Numbered from the stretch's first letter, positions 29,836 to 41,100 are shown. The stretch: DNA of 64,000 bases from an uncultured Eggerthellaceae bacterium (GCA_905234785.1 CAJOIP010000001.1:40553-104552), one strand, 5' to 3'. The notes: a model not told the origin generated them from the letters alone. Numbers and translations are program-made.

Positions 29836-30061
29836 GGGGCTGCGTTTCCGTTTCGTTCCATCGATTAGGGGAATGATACCACGTGGCATGTGGTACGTAA
29901 TGCCCCGCTATGCGGCACTCTTGCCAAAAGCAGACGTAGTTACTGTGAAATTAGGTTACAAAACCGATAGGGATTGCCGTTTTCAGAAAATTGTGCAGTC
30001 AGATTGATACAATGTGGCACTACATCGAAACGAATCGTGTCCTTTAGGATTGAAGCGCGTC

Positions 30062-31822
30062 ATGGGATTGTTCAGCAAGCCAAAGGGCAAGCACGCTCAG
30101 AAGCCGGGTGTGCAGCCTACGATCATACGGCCCGAAGGGGCTGGCGAAGACGGGGAGGCCGCCAAGGCGGTTGCGCCCGCCGAAGCTGCTGCGCTTGAAA
30201 ACGCACCTGCGCCCGTTGCCGAGGATTCGACGATCCGCATCGAAGATTACGTCCAGGGCGCGACGGTTTCCGACGCGACTCCTATGGCAACGCCTGCGCC
30301 CGCGGCTGCTCCCGGCAACGATTTCAACGCGTATTCGGAACCTGGCTACGATGTCATGTCTCCCACGCCGGTGATGCCGGAAGGGTTTGCGGTGCGCAAG
30401 GAACGCCATGTGGGCAAGGTCGTCGGCATCGTGTTCGGCGTCATCATCGGCATTTTGCTCATCGCCTACATTGCCGGCGCCATCGTGTTCATGAACGTGT
30501 TCTTCCCGCGCACGACCATCGTCGGCGAGGATATCTCCATGATGGGCAACGACGAGGTCGCTCAGCTCATCGACGACAAGGTGGCCAGCTATAGCATCGA
30601 CATCATCGGAAACGGCGGGTTCTCGTACCGCACGACTGCCGAGGACGTCGGCATGGAAGTCGATGCGCAGGCGATCGTCGACGCCATGCACGCCGACCTG
30701 AACGCATGGACGTGGCCGGTTCTGCTGTTCCAAGACGAGCACGACGAAAGCAGCGCGTTCGCCGTCACGTACAAGAAGCAGAACTACGACTACCAGGTGG
30801 TGAACTCCATAGTGTCGTACAACAAGGACGCAACGCCGCCCGTCGACGCCACCATCGCCTATGACGAAACGTCAAAGAAGTTCAAGATCGTGCCCGAAGT
30901 TGCCGGCACGCAATACGACTCGCATACCGTTCTTGCCGCCATGGAAGACGCGTTTGCCACGCTCGAGCCGAAAATCAAGCTGACGAGCGATTACCTGATT
31001 CAGCCGAACGTGTTCTCGACCGACGAGCGGCTCGTGAACTCCGCCGAGTTGGCGACCGGCCTGGTTTCCGCACACGTCACGCTGACGATGGGCGGGCAGA
31101 ACGTCTCGGAGATCAGCGGCGACAACCTGTCGGCGTTCATCCGCATGGACGAGAACCTCGGCGTCACGCTCGACGAGGCGGCGCTCGACCAGTGGATCAC
31201 CGACCTGTCGAACAGCTTCGACACGGTGGGAACCGAGCGCACGTACACGCGCCCCGACGGCAAGGTCGTCACCATCAGCGGCGGCGCGTACGGTTGGTCC
31301 ACCGATGCGCCAGGGCTGAAGGACCAAGTGGTGGCTGCCGTGAAGGCGGGGGAGACGACGACGATCGACATTCCCTGCGAGCAGATCGGGTTCGCGTATA
31401 ACGGCCCGGGCCAGAAAGACTGGGGCAACCGCTACATCGATGTCGACCTGTCCGAGCAGTACGTTCGCTTCTATGGCGACGATGGCTCGATCATCTGGGA
31501 AAGCGCATGCATCTCGGGTTCGCCCGATGGCAAGCACAATACGTGGCCCGGTGTGTGGTACATCACGAACAAGGAAAGCCCGTCGAAGCTCATCGGCTAC
31601 AAGGACAACGGCGAAAAGGAATACGAGACCACCGTTTCGTTCTGGATGGCGTTCGAGGGCAACGGCATCGGCTTGCATGACGCCACGTGGCAGCCGTCGT
31701 TCGGCGGTTCGATGTACGCCAACGGCTATGGCAGCCACGGCTGCGTGAACTTGCCCTACGGTGCCGCTGAGTCGTTGTACGGCATCTGCAACCTCGGAGA
31801 CGTAGTCGTCGCGCACTACTAG
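30062..31822 (+). CDS. Membrane-anchored L,D-transpeptidase (YkuD domain)
   Basis: Cross-links peptidoglycan through 3-3 bonds. From the ATG at 30062 the protein has 586 residues: an Ala/Pro-rich cytoplasmic N-terminus (1-115), one membrane helix (about 120-148, VVGIVFGVIIGILLIAYIAG), an extracytoplasmic region of about 300 residues consistent with the 'putative peptidoglycan-binding' repeats common in this family, and a YkuD domain (about 455-586) with the catalytic pattern HDATWQPSFGG ... GSHGCVNLP, which includes the active-site His and Cys. Monocistronic; followed by a palindromic repeat. Confidence 0.93.
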   Translation: MGLFSKPKGKHAQKPGVQPTIIRPEGAGEDGEAAKAVAPAEAAALENAPAPVAEDSTIRIEDYVQGATVSDATPMATPAPAAAPGNDFNAYSEPGYDVMSPTPVMPEGFAVRKERHVGKVVGIVFGVIIGILLIAYIAGAIVFMNVFFPRTTIVGEDISMMGNDEVAQLIDDKVASYSIDIIGNGGFSYRTTAEDVGMEVDAQAIVDAMHADLNAWTWPVLLFQDEHDESSAFAVTYKKQNYDYQVVNSIVSYNKDATPPVDATIAYDETSKKFKIVPEVAGTQYDSHTVLAAMEDAFATLEPKIKLTSDYLIQPNVFSTDERLVNSAELATGLVSAHVTLTMGGQNVSEISGDNLSAFIRMDENLGVTLDEAALDQWITDLSNSFDTVGTERTYTRPDGKVVTISGGAYGWSTDAPGLKDQVVAAVKAGETTTIDIPCEQIGFAYNGPGQKDWGNRYIDVDLSEQYVRFYGDDGSIIWESACISGSPDGKHNTWPGVWYITNKESPSKLIGYKDNGEKEYETTVSFWMAFEGNGIGLHDATWQPSFGGSMYANGYGSHGCVNLPYGAAESLYGICNLGDVVVAHY

Positions 31823-31893
31823 AATGATGCGCGGGAGGGGGGCAAGTGCATCATCGTCAGAATGATGCACTTGCCCCCCTCCTGCGCATCATT
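31823..31893. repeat. GCATCATT palindromic repeat (copy 3)
   Basis: Arms 31823-31854 and 31861-31893 with a short spacer; variable core GGCAAGT. It fills the whole gap between the L,D-transpeptidase and convergent ybaK. Confidence 0.9.
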
Positions 31894-31894
31894 C

Positions 31895-32383
31895 CTAAAT
31901 GGTTAAGTCGGCGAACGTCAGGCCGATGAGGGAATCCAGGTCGTCGGGGCTCATTTCCACCTGGCAGCCGATGCGGCCGCCCGAGAACATGATCGTGTCG
32001 TACAGCTGCGCCGTTTCGTCAATAGCCGTGGGAAATTGCGTCTTCATGCCGACGGGCGAGCAGCCGCCGTGCACGTAACCGGTAAGCGGCAGCAGGTCGC
32101 GCGCCTTTATCATGGCGATGGCCTTCTCGCCGACGGCGGCAGCGGCCTTCTTCAAGTCGAGTTCGCAGGCGACGGGGACCATGAACACGTAGTGCTGCCC
32201 CGATTTCGCCTGCGTTACAAGCGTCTTGAACACGCGGTCGGGGTCTTCGCCGAGCTTGGCGGCAACGTCGACGCCCGAAAGCGCCTCTTCGCATTCGAAC
32301 GTGATGAAGCGATGCTCGATACCCGCCGCTTCGATTTCGCGCAGGGCGTTGGTCTTCCCGGCCTTGTCTTTCTGTTTCGCCAT
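31895..32383 (-). CDS. ybaK: YbaK-type Cys-tRNA(Pro)/Cys-tRNA(Cys) deacylase
   Basis: Trans-editing enzyme that removes cysteine from mischarged tRNA. The 162-residue protein shows the family start KTNALREIEAAGIEHRF, VFKTLVTQAKSGQHYVFMVP, the lysine-containing KKAAAAVGEKAIAMI, and GYVHGGCSPVGMK. The ATG is 6 bases after rdgB, so the two form an operon. Confidence 0.93.
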   Translation of the reverse strand: MAKQKDKAGKTNALREIEAAGIEHRFITFECEEALSGVDVAAKLGEDPDRVFKTLVTQAKSGQHYVFMVPVACELDLKKAAAAVGEKAIAMIKARDLLPLTGYVHGGCSPVGMKTQFPTAIDETAQLYDTIMFSGGRIGCQVEMSPDDLDSLIGLTFADLTI

Positions 32384-32389
32384 GTGCGC

Positions 32390-33010
32390 TTACATCTCTT
32401 CGCGCTTGGCTTGGGCGATCTGCAGCTTGAACTTCAGCGCGCGCAGGGCGTTGCCGCGGTGCGACACCTCGTTCTTGCGGGCTTGCGGCACTTCGGCGAG
32501 CGTGCATGCGCCGTCGAACACGTCGGGCCAGAACAGCGGGTCATAGCCGAAACCGCCGTCGCCCTGCGGCTCGTGTCCGATGCGGCCTTCCACCGTGCCG
32601 CGCGAGGTCGTCTCCGACCCGTCTTCGTCGATGAACACGAGCGTGCAGACGAACCGTGCCGTGCGCTCGTCGTCGGGCACGTCGGCCAGGTCGGCCAGCA
32701 GCTTGTCGTTGTTGTCGGCATCGGTGGCGTCTTCGCCAGCGAACCGCGACGAGTACACGCCGGGAGCCCCGTTCAAAGCGTCCACTTCCAAACCCGAGTC
32801 GTCGGCGAGCGCCGCCATGCCACCCGAAGCCTCGTGCGCGGCGAGCGCCTTTATGCGCGCGTTGCCCAAGAACGTGTCGGCGTCCTCTTCCGGGTCCGAT
32901 TCGATGCCCGCCTCGCGCAGCGTCAGGAACTGCCAGCCGGGGAAGTCGAGCGCGTTGGAAATTTCGGATACCTTGTGGGCGTTGTTCGTGGCCAGAATGA
33001 CCGTTTTCAT
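32390..33010 (-). CDS. rdgB: XTP/dITP (non-canonical purine NTP) pyrophosphatase
   Basis: Removes ITP and XTP from the nucleotide pool. 206 residues with ATNNAHKVSEI at the N-terminus (substrate-binding pocket), LADDSGLEVDALNGAPGVYSSR and GFGYDPLF. Usual length about 200. First gene of the rdgB-ybaK operon. Confidence 0.95.
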   Translation of the reverse strand: MKTVILATNNAHKVSEISNALDFPGWQFLTLREAGIESDPEEDADTFLGNARIKALAAHEASGGMAALADDSGLEVDALNGAPGVYSSRFAGEDATDADNNDKLLADLADVPDDERTARFVCTLVFIDEDGSETTSRGTVEGRIGHEPQGDGGFGYDPLFWPDVFDGACTLAEVPQARKNEVSHRGNALRALKFKLQIAQAKREEM

Positions 33011-33074
33011 GGTTCCTTCTCTCTATTCGGAAGGTGCGTTTCTGAGTGCTATAATCCGTAAACGCTGCTAGCGT

Positions 33075-33151
33075 CGGGGTGTGGCGCAGCTTGGTAGCGC
33101 GCTTGCTTTGGGAGCAAGATGTCGCAGGTTCGAATCCTGTCACCCCGACCA
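33075..33151 (+). tRNA. tRNA-Pro (UGG)
   Basis: Acceptor stem CGGGGTG / CACCCCG, discriminator A, encoded CCA. Anticodon stem CTTGC with loop TTTGGGA, anticodon TGG. T-arm CAGGTTCGAATCCTG. A TATAAT box lies at 33050-33055. Confidence 0.97.
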
Positions 33152-33191
33152 TTCTAGCGCATGGTTGGGGTACAATAACCCAACGCGGCAA

Positions 33192-33265
33192 GCGGGTGTA
33201 GTTCAATGGTAGAACCGGAGCCTTCCAAGCTCCTGACGCGGGTTCGATTCCCGTCACCCGCTCCA
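33192..33265 (+). tRNA. tRNA-Gly (UCC)
   Basis: Acceptor stem GCGGGTG / CACCCGC, discriminator T, encoded CCA. Anticodon loop CTTCCAA gives anticodon TCC. T-arm CGGGTTCGATTCCCG. It follows tRNA-Pro by 40 bases and is probably co-transcribed. Confidence 0.97.
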
Positions 33266-33372
33266 AATTCCCCAAGCAAGCAAATCTCCGCATCACCTCC
33301 TGTAACAGGTTGTTCATCGTTTTGCCGTACAATGTGAAAGTTCGATTTCTCGCAGGTTGCAAGGAGCGTTTT

Positions 33373-35202
33373 ATGTGCGGAATCGTGGGATACACGGGCA
33401 AGAATCCGGCCGCGCCGGTGTTGCTGGACGGTCTGTTGAAGCTGGAATACCGCGGCTACGATTCGGCGGGCATCGCCGTGTTGCAGGATGGCGCGCTGCA
33501 GGTCGTGCGGCGCAAGGGCAAGGTCGCCGAGCTGGCGCACACCGTCGGCCATTTCGACCTTACCGGCACGTGCGGCATCGGGCATACGCGTTGGGCAACG
33601 CACGGGCGTCCCTCCGAGGCCAACGCGCACCCGCACGCGTCGTGCGCAGGCGACATCGCCGTCGTGCACAACGGCATCATCGAGAACTTCGCCGAGCTGC
33701 GCGAAGAGCTGGAAGCCCGCGGCCACGTGTTCCGCAGCGAGACCGACACCGAGGTCGTGGCGCATTTGGTGGAAGAGGCCTTCAAGGAGGGCCTCGATTT
33801 GCTCGCCGCCGTGCGCACCGCCAGCGAGCGGCTTTCCGGCTCGTACGGTTTGGCCGTCACGTGCGTTGAAGAGCCGGGCGTCATCGTGGTCACGCGCCAG
33901 GATTCGCCCATCATCGTGGGGCGCGGCGAAGACGGGTCGTACGTCGCCTCCGACGCCATCGCCGTTCTGGCAGCCACGCGCGACGTCGTCGTGCTGGCCG
34001 ATCGGCAGTTCGCCAAGCTCACGCCGGAAAGCGTCGAGTATTTCGATACGGAAGGCAACGCGATCGAGCCCGAAATCACGCACATCACGTGGGATACCGA
34101 CGTTGCCGAAAAGGGCGGTTACCCCGATTTCATGCTGAAGGAGATCAACGAGCAACCCCGCGTCATCCGCGATACGCTGGCTGGCCGGCTTGTGGGCGGT
34201 CGTTTGGAAATCGACGAGCTCGACATGTCGCCCGAGGAGCTGAACCTCATCGACCGCGTGTACGTCATCGCCTGCGGCACGAGCTACCATGCAGGGCTTA
34301 TCGCGAAGGAGCTCATCGAAGGGTGGGCGCGCATTCCCACCGAGGTGGAAGTGGCAAGCGAGTTCCGCTATCGCAACCCCATCATCACGCCGACGACGCT
34401 GGTGGTGGCGGTGTCGCAGTCGGGCGAGACGGCCGACACGCTTGCTGCTATCCGCGATGCGCGCATCAAGGGCGCGCGCGTGTTCGGCATCACCAACGTG
34501 CTCGGAAGCCCGGTGGCGCGCGAATCGGACGGCGTCATCTACACGAAGGCCAACAAGGAAATCGCCGTCGCGTCGACGAAGTCGTTCTTGGGGCAGGTGG
34601 TCAGCCTCACGCTTCTGGCAATGCTGCTCGCGCAGGCCAAGGGCAAGCTGCGCATGAACCAGATTCGCCTGCTGTTCCGCGAGCTCGCCGACACGGCGGG
34701 CCAGGTCGAGGAGATTTTGGCGGACACGACGGCCATCGACGAGGCGGCGTGGGCGTGCGTGGGCGCGTCGAGCGCGATGTTCATCGGGCGCGGCATGGGC
34801 GCGGCCATCGCCAGGGAAGGCGCGCTGAAGCTGAAGGAGATCAGCTACCTGCACGCCGAGGCGTATCCGGCCGGCGAGATGAAGCACGGCCCGATCGCGC
34901 TCATCGACGGAGGCTTCCCGGTCATCGCCATCGCGACGGAAAGCCCGGTGTATGACAAGGTCGTGTCGAACCTGCAGGAGAGCAAGGCCCGCGGCGCGCG
35001 CATCGTCGTCGTGGCGACCGAAGGCGACGAGGCCATCCGCGCGTATGCCGACCACGTCATTTACATCCCGAAGGTGCGCGATGCGTTCTCGGCCATCACG
35101 GCCAGCGTGCCGCTGCAGCTGCTCGCCCGCAGCATCGCCGTCATGCGCGGCTGCGACGTCGACCAGCCCCGCAACCTGGCGAAGTCTGTTACGGTAGAAT
35201 AA
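33373..35202 (+). CDS. glmS: Glutamine-fructose-6-phosphate aminotransferase
   Basis: Makes glucosamine-6-phosphate, the first step to cell-wall amino sugars. The ATG at 33373 (AAGGAG upstream) places the catalytic cysteine at position 2 (MCGIVGYTGKNPAAPVLLDG), as required. 609 residues: glutaminase domain (1-235, GIGHTRWATHGRPSEANAHP), two SIS domains (IACGTSYHAGLIAKELIE, SQSGETADTLAAIRDA; MGAAIAREGALKLKEISY) and the C-terminal QPRNLAKSVTVE. There is no glmS ribozyme-like conserved leader that I can recognise. Confidence 0.97.
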   Translation: MCGIVGYTGKNPAAPVLLDGLLKLEYRGYDSAGIAVLQDGALQVVRRKGKVAELAHTVGHFDLTGTCGIGHTRWATHGRPSEANAHPHASCAGDIAVVHNGIIENFAELREELEARGHVFRSETDTEVVAHLVEEAFKEGLDLLAAVRTASERLSGSYGLAVTCVEEPGVIVVTRQDSPIIVGRGEDGSYVASDAIAVLAATRDVVVLADRQFAKLTPESVEYFDTEGNAIEPEITHITWDTDVAEKGGYPDFMLKEINEQPRVIRDTLAGRLVGGRLEIDELDMSPEELNLIDRVYVIACGTSYHAGLIAKELIEGWARIPTEVEVASEFRYRNPIITPTTLVVAVSQSGETADTLAAIRDARIKGARVFGITNVLGSPVARESDGVIYTKANKEIAVASTKSFLGQVVSLTLLAMLLAQAKGKLRMNQIRLLFRELADTAGQVEEILADTTAIDEAAWACVGASSAMFIGRGMGAAIAREGALKLKEISYLHAEAYPAGEMKHGPIALIDGGFPVIAIATESPVYDKVVSNLQESKARGARIVVVATEGDEAIRAYADHVIYIPKVRDAFSAITASVPLQLLARSIAVMRGCDVDQPRNLAKSVTVE

Positions 35203-35222
35203 GCGGCCTGTCCTCCTGTTCG

Positions 35223-35332
35223 CCCCAGTGGTGGGAAGGGGGTCTCGGGCTTGTCCTCGCTCGCATGATTGGTGTGGGTTGATGCAGTATCCGGCTGCGG
35301 AATCGCCCTCGACCCCCTTCACACCACTGGGG
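35223..35332. repeat. Long imperfect inverted repeat between glmS and acpS
   Basis: CCCCAGTGGTGGGAAGGGGGTC at 35223-35244 and GACCCCCTTCACACCACTGGGG (positions 35311-35332) are nearly complementary arms around a 66-base spacer. The whole 190-bp gap shows no coding frame that I would support. Confidence 0.75.
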
Positions 35333-35394
35333 GGCTATGCGCTTCCCCTGAAGCGCATTGAGGGTTGTGCGCTTGTCGTACAATATGGTGAAGC

Positions 35395-36024
35395 ATGCAT
35401 CTAAATTCGAAGGGGAATATGGAAGACCTTACTGTCGAGGCGGCGCGCGATTTGCTGATGGAGGCGGATATCCCGCCTATGTCGGCAGTTGACGAGCCGG
35501 AACAAGAAGAAAAAGCTGCGGCTGAAGAGCCTGCCGAGGTCCGCGCATACGACGAAAACACGGTCGGCTTGGGCGTCGACATCGTGGAAATCGACCGCAT
35601 GAAGCGCATATTGGTGCGCACGCCGGCGTTCTCCGAGCGCGTGTTTTCACCCGACGAGCGTGTCTATTGCGAGAAGATGGCCAATCCGGCAACGCATTAC
35701 GCTTTGCGGTTCGCCGCGAAAGAGGCGGTCGTGAAGGCGCTGGGCACGGGCTTTTCCGATGGCATCGGCGTGCGCGACATCGAGGTGCAGCGCGCCAAGA
35801 ACGGCCGTCCCATCGCCAAGCTGTCGGGTCGTGCGCTCGAAATCGCCGAAGAGCAGGGCGTGCGCGAGCTTTCCATTTCGCTTTCCTACACGCACACCGA
35901 TGCGGTGGCGTGCGCCATGGCCGTGACCGACGCGTCGGTGCGCGCAAGCGAGAAACGCAAAGACCCGATGGAAGAGCTCGCCAAGCAGTTCAAGGAAGTG
36001 CGGGGGATGCTCGATGAGCTTTGA
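35395..36024 (+). CDS. acpS: Holo-[acyl-carrier-protein] synthase with N-terminal extension
   Basis: Transfers phosphopantetheine to ACP. Residues 58-180 match AcpS: VGLGVDIVEIDRMKRI (metal-binding Asp), FSPDERVYC, RFAAKEAVVKALGTGF (Glu), SISLSYTHTDAVACAMA. Residues 1-57 form an acidic extension (EEAARD-type, many Glu/Ala) not present in standard ~125-residue enzymes, and there is also a charged C-terminal tail. A later start near residue 50 has no good Met, so the extension is probably real. It overlaps nnrD by 11 bases. Confidence 0.92.
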   Translation: MHLNSKGNMEDLTVEAARDLLMEADIPPMSAVDEPEQEEKAAAEEPAEVRAYDENTVGLGVDIVEIDRMKRILVRTPAFSERVFSPDERVYCEKMANPATHYALRFAAKEAVVKALGTGFSDGIGVRDIEVQRAKNGRPIAKLSGRALEIAEEQGVRELSISLSYTHTDAVACAMAVTDASVRASEKRKDPMEELAKQFKEVRGMLDEL

Positions 36025-36841
36025 TGTCTCGAAGATTCGCCCGGTTGCCGACGCTACCAAGTACACGCGCGGCAAGCTGACCGTCGTGGCCGGCAGCGTG
36101 CGCTACCCCGGCGCTGCGGCGTTGGCTGCGCGTGCGAGCCAGCGCATGGGCGCCGGCTACACGGAGGTCGTGACGGCGCGCAAGGCCGTCGACATCGTGC
36201 GGTTGGCCTCGCCTTCTCTCGTCGTGCGTTCATTCGACGAGTGGGGTTTCGAAGAGCTGCCCGCCAGCAGGGAAGGGAAGCCCTGCGCCGTGTGCGTCGG
36301 CCCTGGCTTTGCGGGAGCCGACGATGAAGCCGCCCTGGTGACGGGCGTGCTGAAGCAGGCGAAGTGCCCCGTGCTCGTCGATGGCGGCGGCCTTGCGGGG
36401 CTGACCTCGAAGAAGGCGCTGAAGCGTCTCGCGAAGCGCGCCGAGAAGGGGCTTCCCACGGTGCTGACGCCCCATGGTGGCGAGGCGGCGCGGCTCGCCA
36501 AGCCGTTCAGCCTTCCGACCGACGACCCCGAGCAGCTGGCTGCCGGCCTTTCGCTTGCGCTGCATGCCATCGTGGTGCTGAAGGGCCCCGATACCTATAT
36601 CGCTGACGGCAAGCATGTCGAGGCAATGCGCGAAGGCACGCCCGCGCTTGCGAAAGCGGGAACGGGCGATGTACTCGCCGGCATGATCGGCGCGCTGCTC
36701 GCGCAGGGCATCGAGCCCTTTGAAGCCGCATGCGCCGGCGCCGAGCTGCATGCCCGCGCGGGCGTTGCCGCCGCATCGCGCCTGACCGACATCGCGGTCT
36801 GCGCCGAAGACGTGATCGAGTCTATTCCGGAAGCTTTACGG

Positions 36842-36847
<6 letters not shown>
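36014..36847 (+). CDS. nnrD: ADP-dependent NAD(P)H-hydrate dehydratase
   Basis: Repairs hydrated NAD(P)H. The 277-residue carbohydrate-kinase-like (CARKD) protein has TRGKLTVVAGSVRYPGAAAL, CVGPGFAG, LVDGGGL, LTPHGGEAARL and AGTGDVLAGMIGALLAQG containing the catalytic Asp. Many genomes fuse it to the epimerase NnrE; here only the dehydratase is present. Translationally coupled to acpS (start inside the acpS end). Confidence 0.94.
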
Positions 36848-38989
<2,142 letters not shown>

Positions 38990-39432
38990 GAATGCGACAA
39001 GAGCTCCCCTCTTCCCGCACATGTTGCGACAAGAGAGTCGCTCTGCCTGCATATTATCTTGTCTCGAAAATTATTCTTGACAGAAAATAATTATTGGGCT
39101 AGAGTGCATATCGGCAAGAGAAAGGAAAGCGTTACTCCTCCACTCCATCCTCTCTTTCTCGCCTCACTCGTCTGGTCGGAGCCATTCTCCCCCTCAATGG
39201 CTCCGACCGAATCCTTCCACCCGACTCGTATGCCGCCGGCGGGCGGCATACGAGCGTTCAAGCTTCTGAGCAGGACTTTATCGGCATTTGACAAGCCTGG
39301 TTTCACAGGGGGTAACGAATAACTTACGCCGTTCGGTCGCTGGTTGATTGTTTTCGGCTGACGAAAGTTATAGGCTAGCCTTAGGCAAAATCGGTTTGAC
39401 CGATTGTCAAATGACGAGATAAGGAGTACATC
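38990..39432. other. 443-bp gap with two strong hairpins and a promoter-proximal palindrome
   Basis: No supported gene. Contains: hairpin 39174-39208 (GGTCGGAGCCATT, 9-base loop, exact complement); hairpin 39225-39254 (CTCGTATGCCGCC, loop GGCG, exact complement), both with 13-bp stems; AT-rich stretch 39059-39100; and overlapping palindromes AATCGG-N5-CCGATT / TTTGAC-N5-GTCAAA at about 39390-39411, just upstream of the small gene at 39433, a candidate operator. The pyrimidine-rich run before the first hairpin resembles 53385-53440. Confidence 0.7.
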
Positions 39433-39579
39433 ATGGCAGAACTCGATCCCAAGAAGTATGAAGAGGCTACGCGCGCGGCCGTGAAGGAATCCACCGATCG
39501 TTGCATCGGCGAGAAGACCCTGAACGTTGGCGCCGAGAACACCGGTTTCCGTTCGGGCACCAACCGCCTGTCCCTCTAA
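39433..39579 (+). CDS. Small protein of 48 residues, unknown
   Basis: ATG preceded by AAGGAGTACATC; the frame reads MAELDPKKYEEATRAAVKES through GFRSGTNRLSL to TAA. One cysteine (position 23), no membrane segment. The excellent ribosome binding site, an upstream palindrome and a perfect downstream terminator make it a convincing expressed small gene although I do not recognise it. Confidence 0.75.
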   Translation: MAELDPKKYEEATRAAVKESTDRCIGEKTLNVGAENTGFRSGTNRLSL

Positions 39580-39609
39580 ACCGTCAGCTCATAGCATCGT
39601 GCTAAGCGT

Positions 39610-39642
39610 GAAGCGCGTTCCTTGCGAACGCGCTTCTTTTTT
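39610..39642 (+). terminator. Rho-independent terminator
   Basis: GAAGCGCGTTC, loop CTTGC, GAACGCGCTTC, then six T residues. Ends the 48-codon gene. Confidence 0.95.
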
Positions 39643-39716
39643 GCCCTTCAACTAGCTGTTTTCAAGAGAATAATATGTAGTAAAGTATAAAGAGTTGATC
39701 AGAGTCAGGAGGGTTC

Positions 39717-40562
39717 ATGATTCGCATTCCAGACAGCCGGCTCGATTACTTCGTATCGGAAGACGTGCCGTACATCGACCTTACGACGATGATGCTCGGC
39801 ATCGGCGAAACGCGTGGCGAGATGGAATACTTCACGCGCGAGCGATGCGTGGTTGCGGGCGTCGAAGAAGTCGCGCGCATTGCCAAGAACCTCGGGTGCG
39901 AAGTGGAACTGCTGGCTCGCACGGGCGACCGCATCGATCCCGAGGGCATCATCATGCGCGTGAACGGATCTGCCGCCCAACTGCACCAGGTGTGGAAGGT
40001 GGGCTTGAACATCCTCGACCATCTGTCGGCCGTGGCGACCAAAACGCGCAAGATGGTGCGCGCGGTGCAGGCCGCCAACCCCCTGTGCGAAGTGCTGACG
40101 ACGCGCAAGTCCATGCCGGGGTGCAAGGACCTGCTTGCCGAGGCCGTCATGGCGGGCGGCGCCTATCCGCACCGTCTCGGCCTTTCCGAAACCGTGCTCG
40201 TATTCGAGCATCACTGGGAGTTCATGGGCGGTTTCGACGCGTTCGTCGACCAGCTGCCGCGCATCCGGCACCGTTGCGTCGAGAAGAAGCTGTTCGTGGA
40301 AGCGAACGCCCAGCAAGCGCGCATTCTGGCCGATATCGGCGTCGACGGCATCCAGCTCGACAAGATTCCGCCCGAGCAGCTGGAAACGCTCGTTCCCGAG
40401 CTTCGCGATATCAATCCCCGTGTGACGCTTGTCGCGACGGGCGGCATTAATCCCGACAACGCCGCCGAATATGCCGCTACTGGCGTCGACGGCATCGCGA
40501 CCACATCGCTGTTCACGGCCAAGCCGCTCGACATGTCCGTCCGCATGTTTGCGCTTGACTAG
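39717..40562 (+). CDS. modD: ModD-like molybdenum transport/utilisation protein (QPRTase fold)
   Basis: A 281-residue member of the quinolinate/nicotinate phosphoribosyltransferase superfamily. The start MIRIPDSRLDYFVSEDVPYI and DLTT, LLARTGDRIDPEGIIMRVNG, and VLTTRKSMPGCKDL resemble ModD more than NadC. ModD proteins occur in molybdate transport clusters but their exact reaction is not settled. The neighbouring Mop, MoeA-like and molybdate-sensor genes support the ModD assignment; NadC is the alternative, but nadA/nadB are not nearby. CAGGAGGGTTC is the ribosome binding site. Confidence 0.82.
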   Translation: MIRIPDSRLDYFVSEDVPYIDLTTMMLGIGETRGEMEYFTRERCVVAGVEEVARIAKNLGCEVELLARTGDRIDPEGIIMRVNGSAAQLHQVWKVGLNILDHLSAVATKTRKMVRAVQAANPLCEVLTTRKSMPGCKDLLAEAVMAGGAYPHRLGLSETVLVFEHHWEFMGGFDAFVDQLPRIRHRCVEKKLFVEANAQQARILADIGVDGIQLDKIPPEQLETLVPELRDINPRVTLVATGGINPDNAAEYAATGVDGIATTSLFTAKPLDMSVRMFALD

Positions 40563-40628
40563 ACGTCCTTCTGCTCGCCCCGGCGGCTATGCGCTTGCGT
40601 TTGGGCCGGTTCTACGTGCGGCAAAAGA

Positions 40629-40652
40629 AGAACCCCGCAAGCGCGGGGTTCT
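40629..40652. terminator. Bidirectional terminator between modD and mop
   Basis: AGAACCCCGC-AAGC-GCGGGGTTCT, T/A-rich on both sides. It serves the convergent modD and Mop genes. Confidence 0.85.
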
Positions 40653-40677
40653 TTCTCGTGTCTGTATCGGTTCTGGA

Positions 40678-41100
40678 CTAGTCAACGGCGACCATGACAT
40701 CGGTGGCCTTGATGATGGCGACCGCAGTGCCGCCCTCGGCCAAGCCGAGGTTCTGGATGGCTTCGTTGGTGATGGAGCCGGAAACCTTCACGCCATCGGC
40801 GTCTTCGATTGTGACATGGCCGTTCACGGCGCCTTCCTTCACGCTGACGATCTTGCCCTCGATTTGGTTGCGCGCGGAGATGTTCTCGATTTTGCTGGTG
40901 GCGAACATCACGTTCGTTGCCTTGATGACGGCGTAGCATTCCTTGCCCTCTTCAAGGCCCAGCTCCTTCACGGATTCCATGGTGATGTCGGCCTTGATGG
41001 GATTGTGGTTGCCGCGGCAGATGACCACGACGGCGTTGACGGCGCCTTCCTTGACGGATTTGACGGTGCCCTTGATCTGATTACGAGCGCTGATTTGCAT
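40678..41100 (-). CDS. Two-domain Mop (molbindin) protein, paralogue A
   Basis: Start at 41100 (MQISARNQIKGTVKSVKEGA), giving 140 residues; the longer frame lacks a ribosome binding site while AGAAAGGATACC sits before this ATG. Two TOBE/Mop domains in tandem (1-70 and 73-140), each starting ISARNQI(K/E)G and ending AVIKATNVM or AIIKATDVM. Such proteins bind molybdate or tungstate oxyanions in the cytoplasm and buffer them (ModG-like). About four-fifths identical to the protein at 45086-45508 by eye. Divergent from the HTH/PBP regulator. Confidence 0.92.
   Translation of the reverse strand: MQISARNQIKGTVKSVKEGAVNAVVVICRGNHNPIKADITMESVKELGLEEGKECYAVIKATNVMFATSKIENISARNQIEGKIVSVKEGAVNGHVTIEDADGVKVSGSITNEAIQNLGLAEGGTAVAIIKATDVMVAVD

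Noticed and set aside
39717..40562. NadC (quinolinate phosphoribosyltransferase)
   Set aside because: The fold is shared, but the N-terminal sequence and the Mop/MoeA/molybdate-sensor neighbourhood fit ModD better, and nadA/nadB are not adjacent; kept as an alternative.
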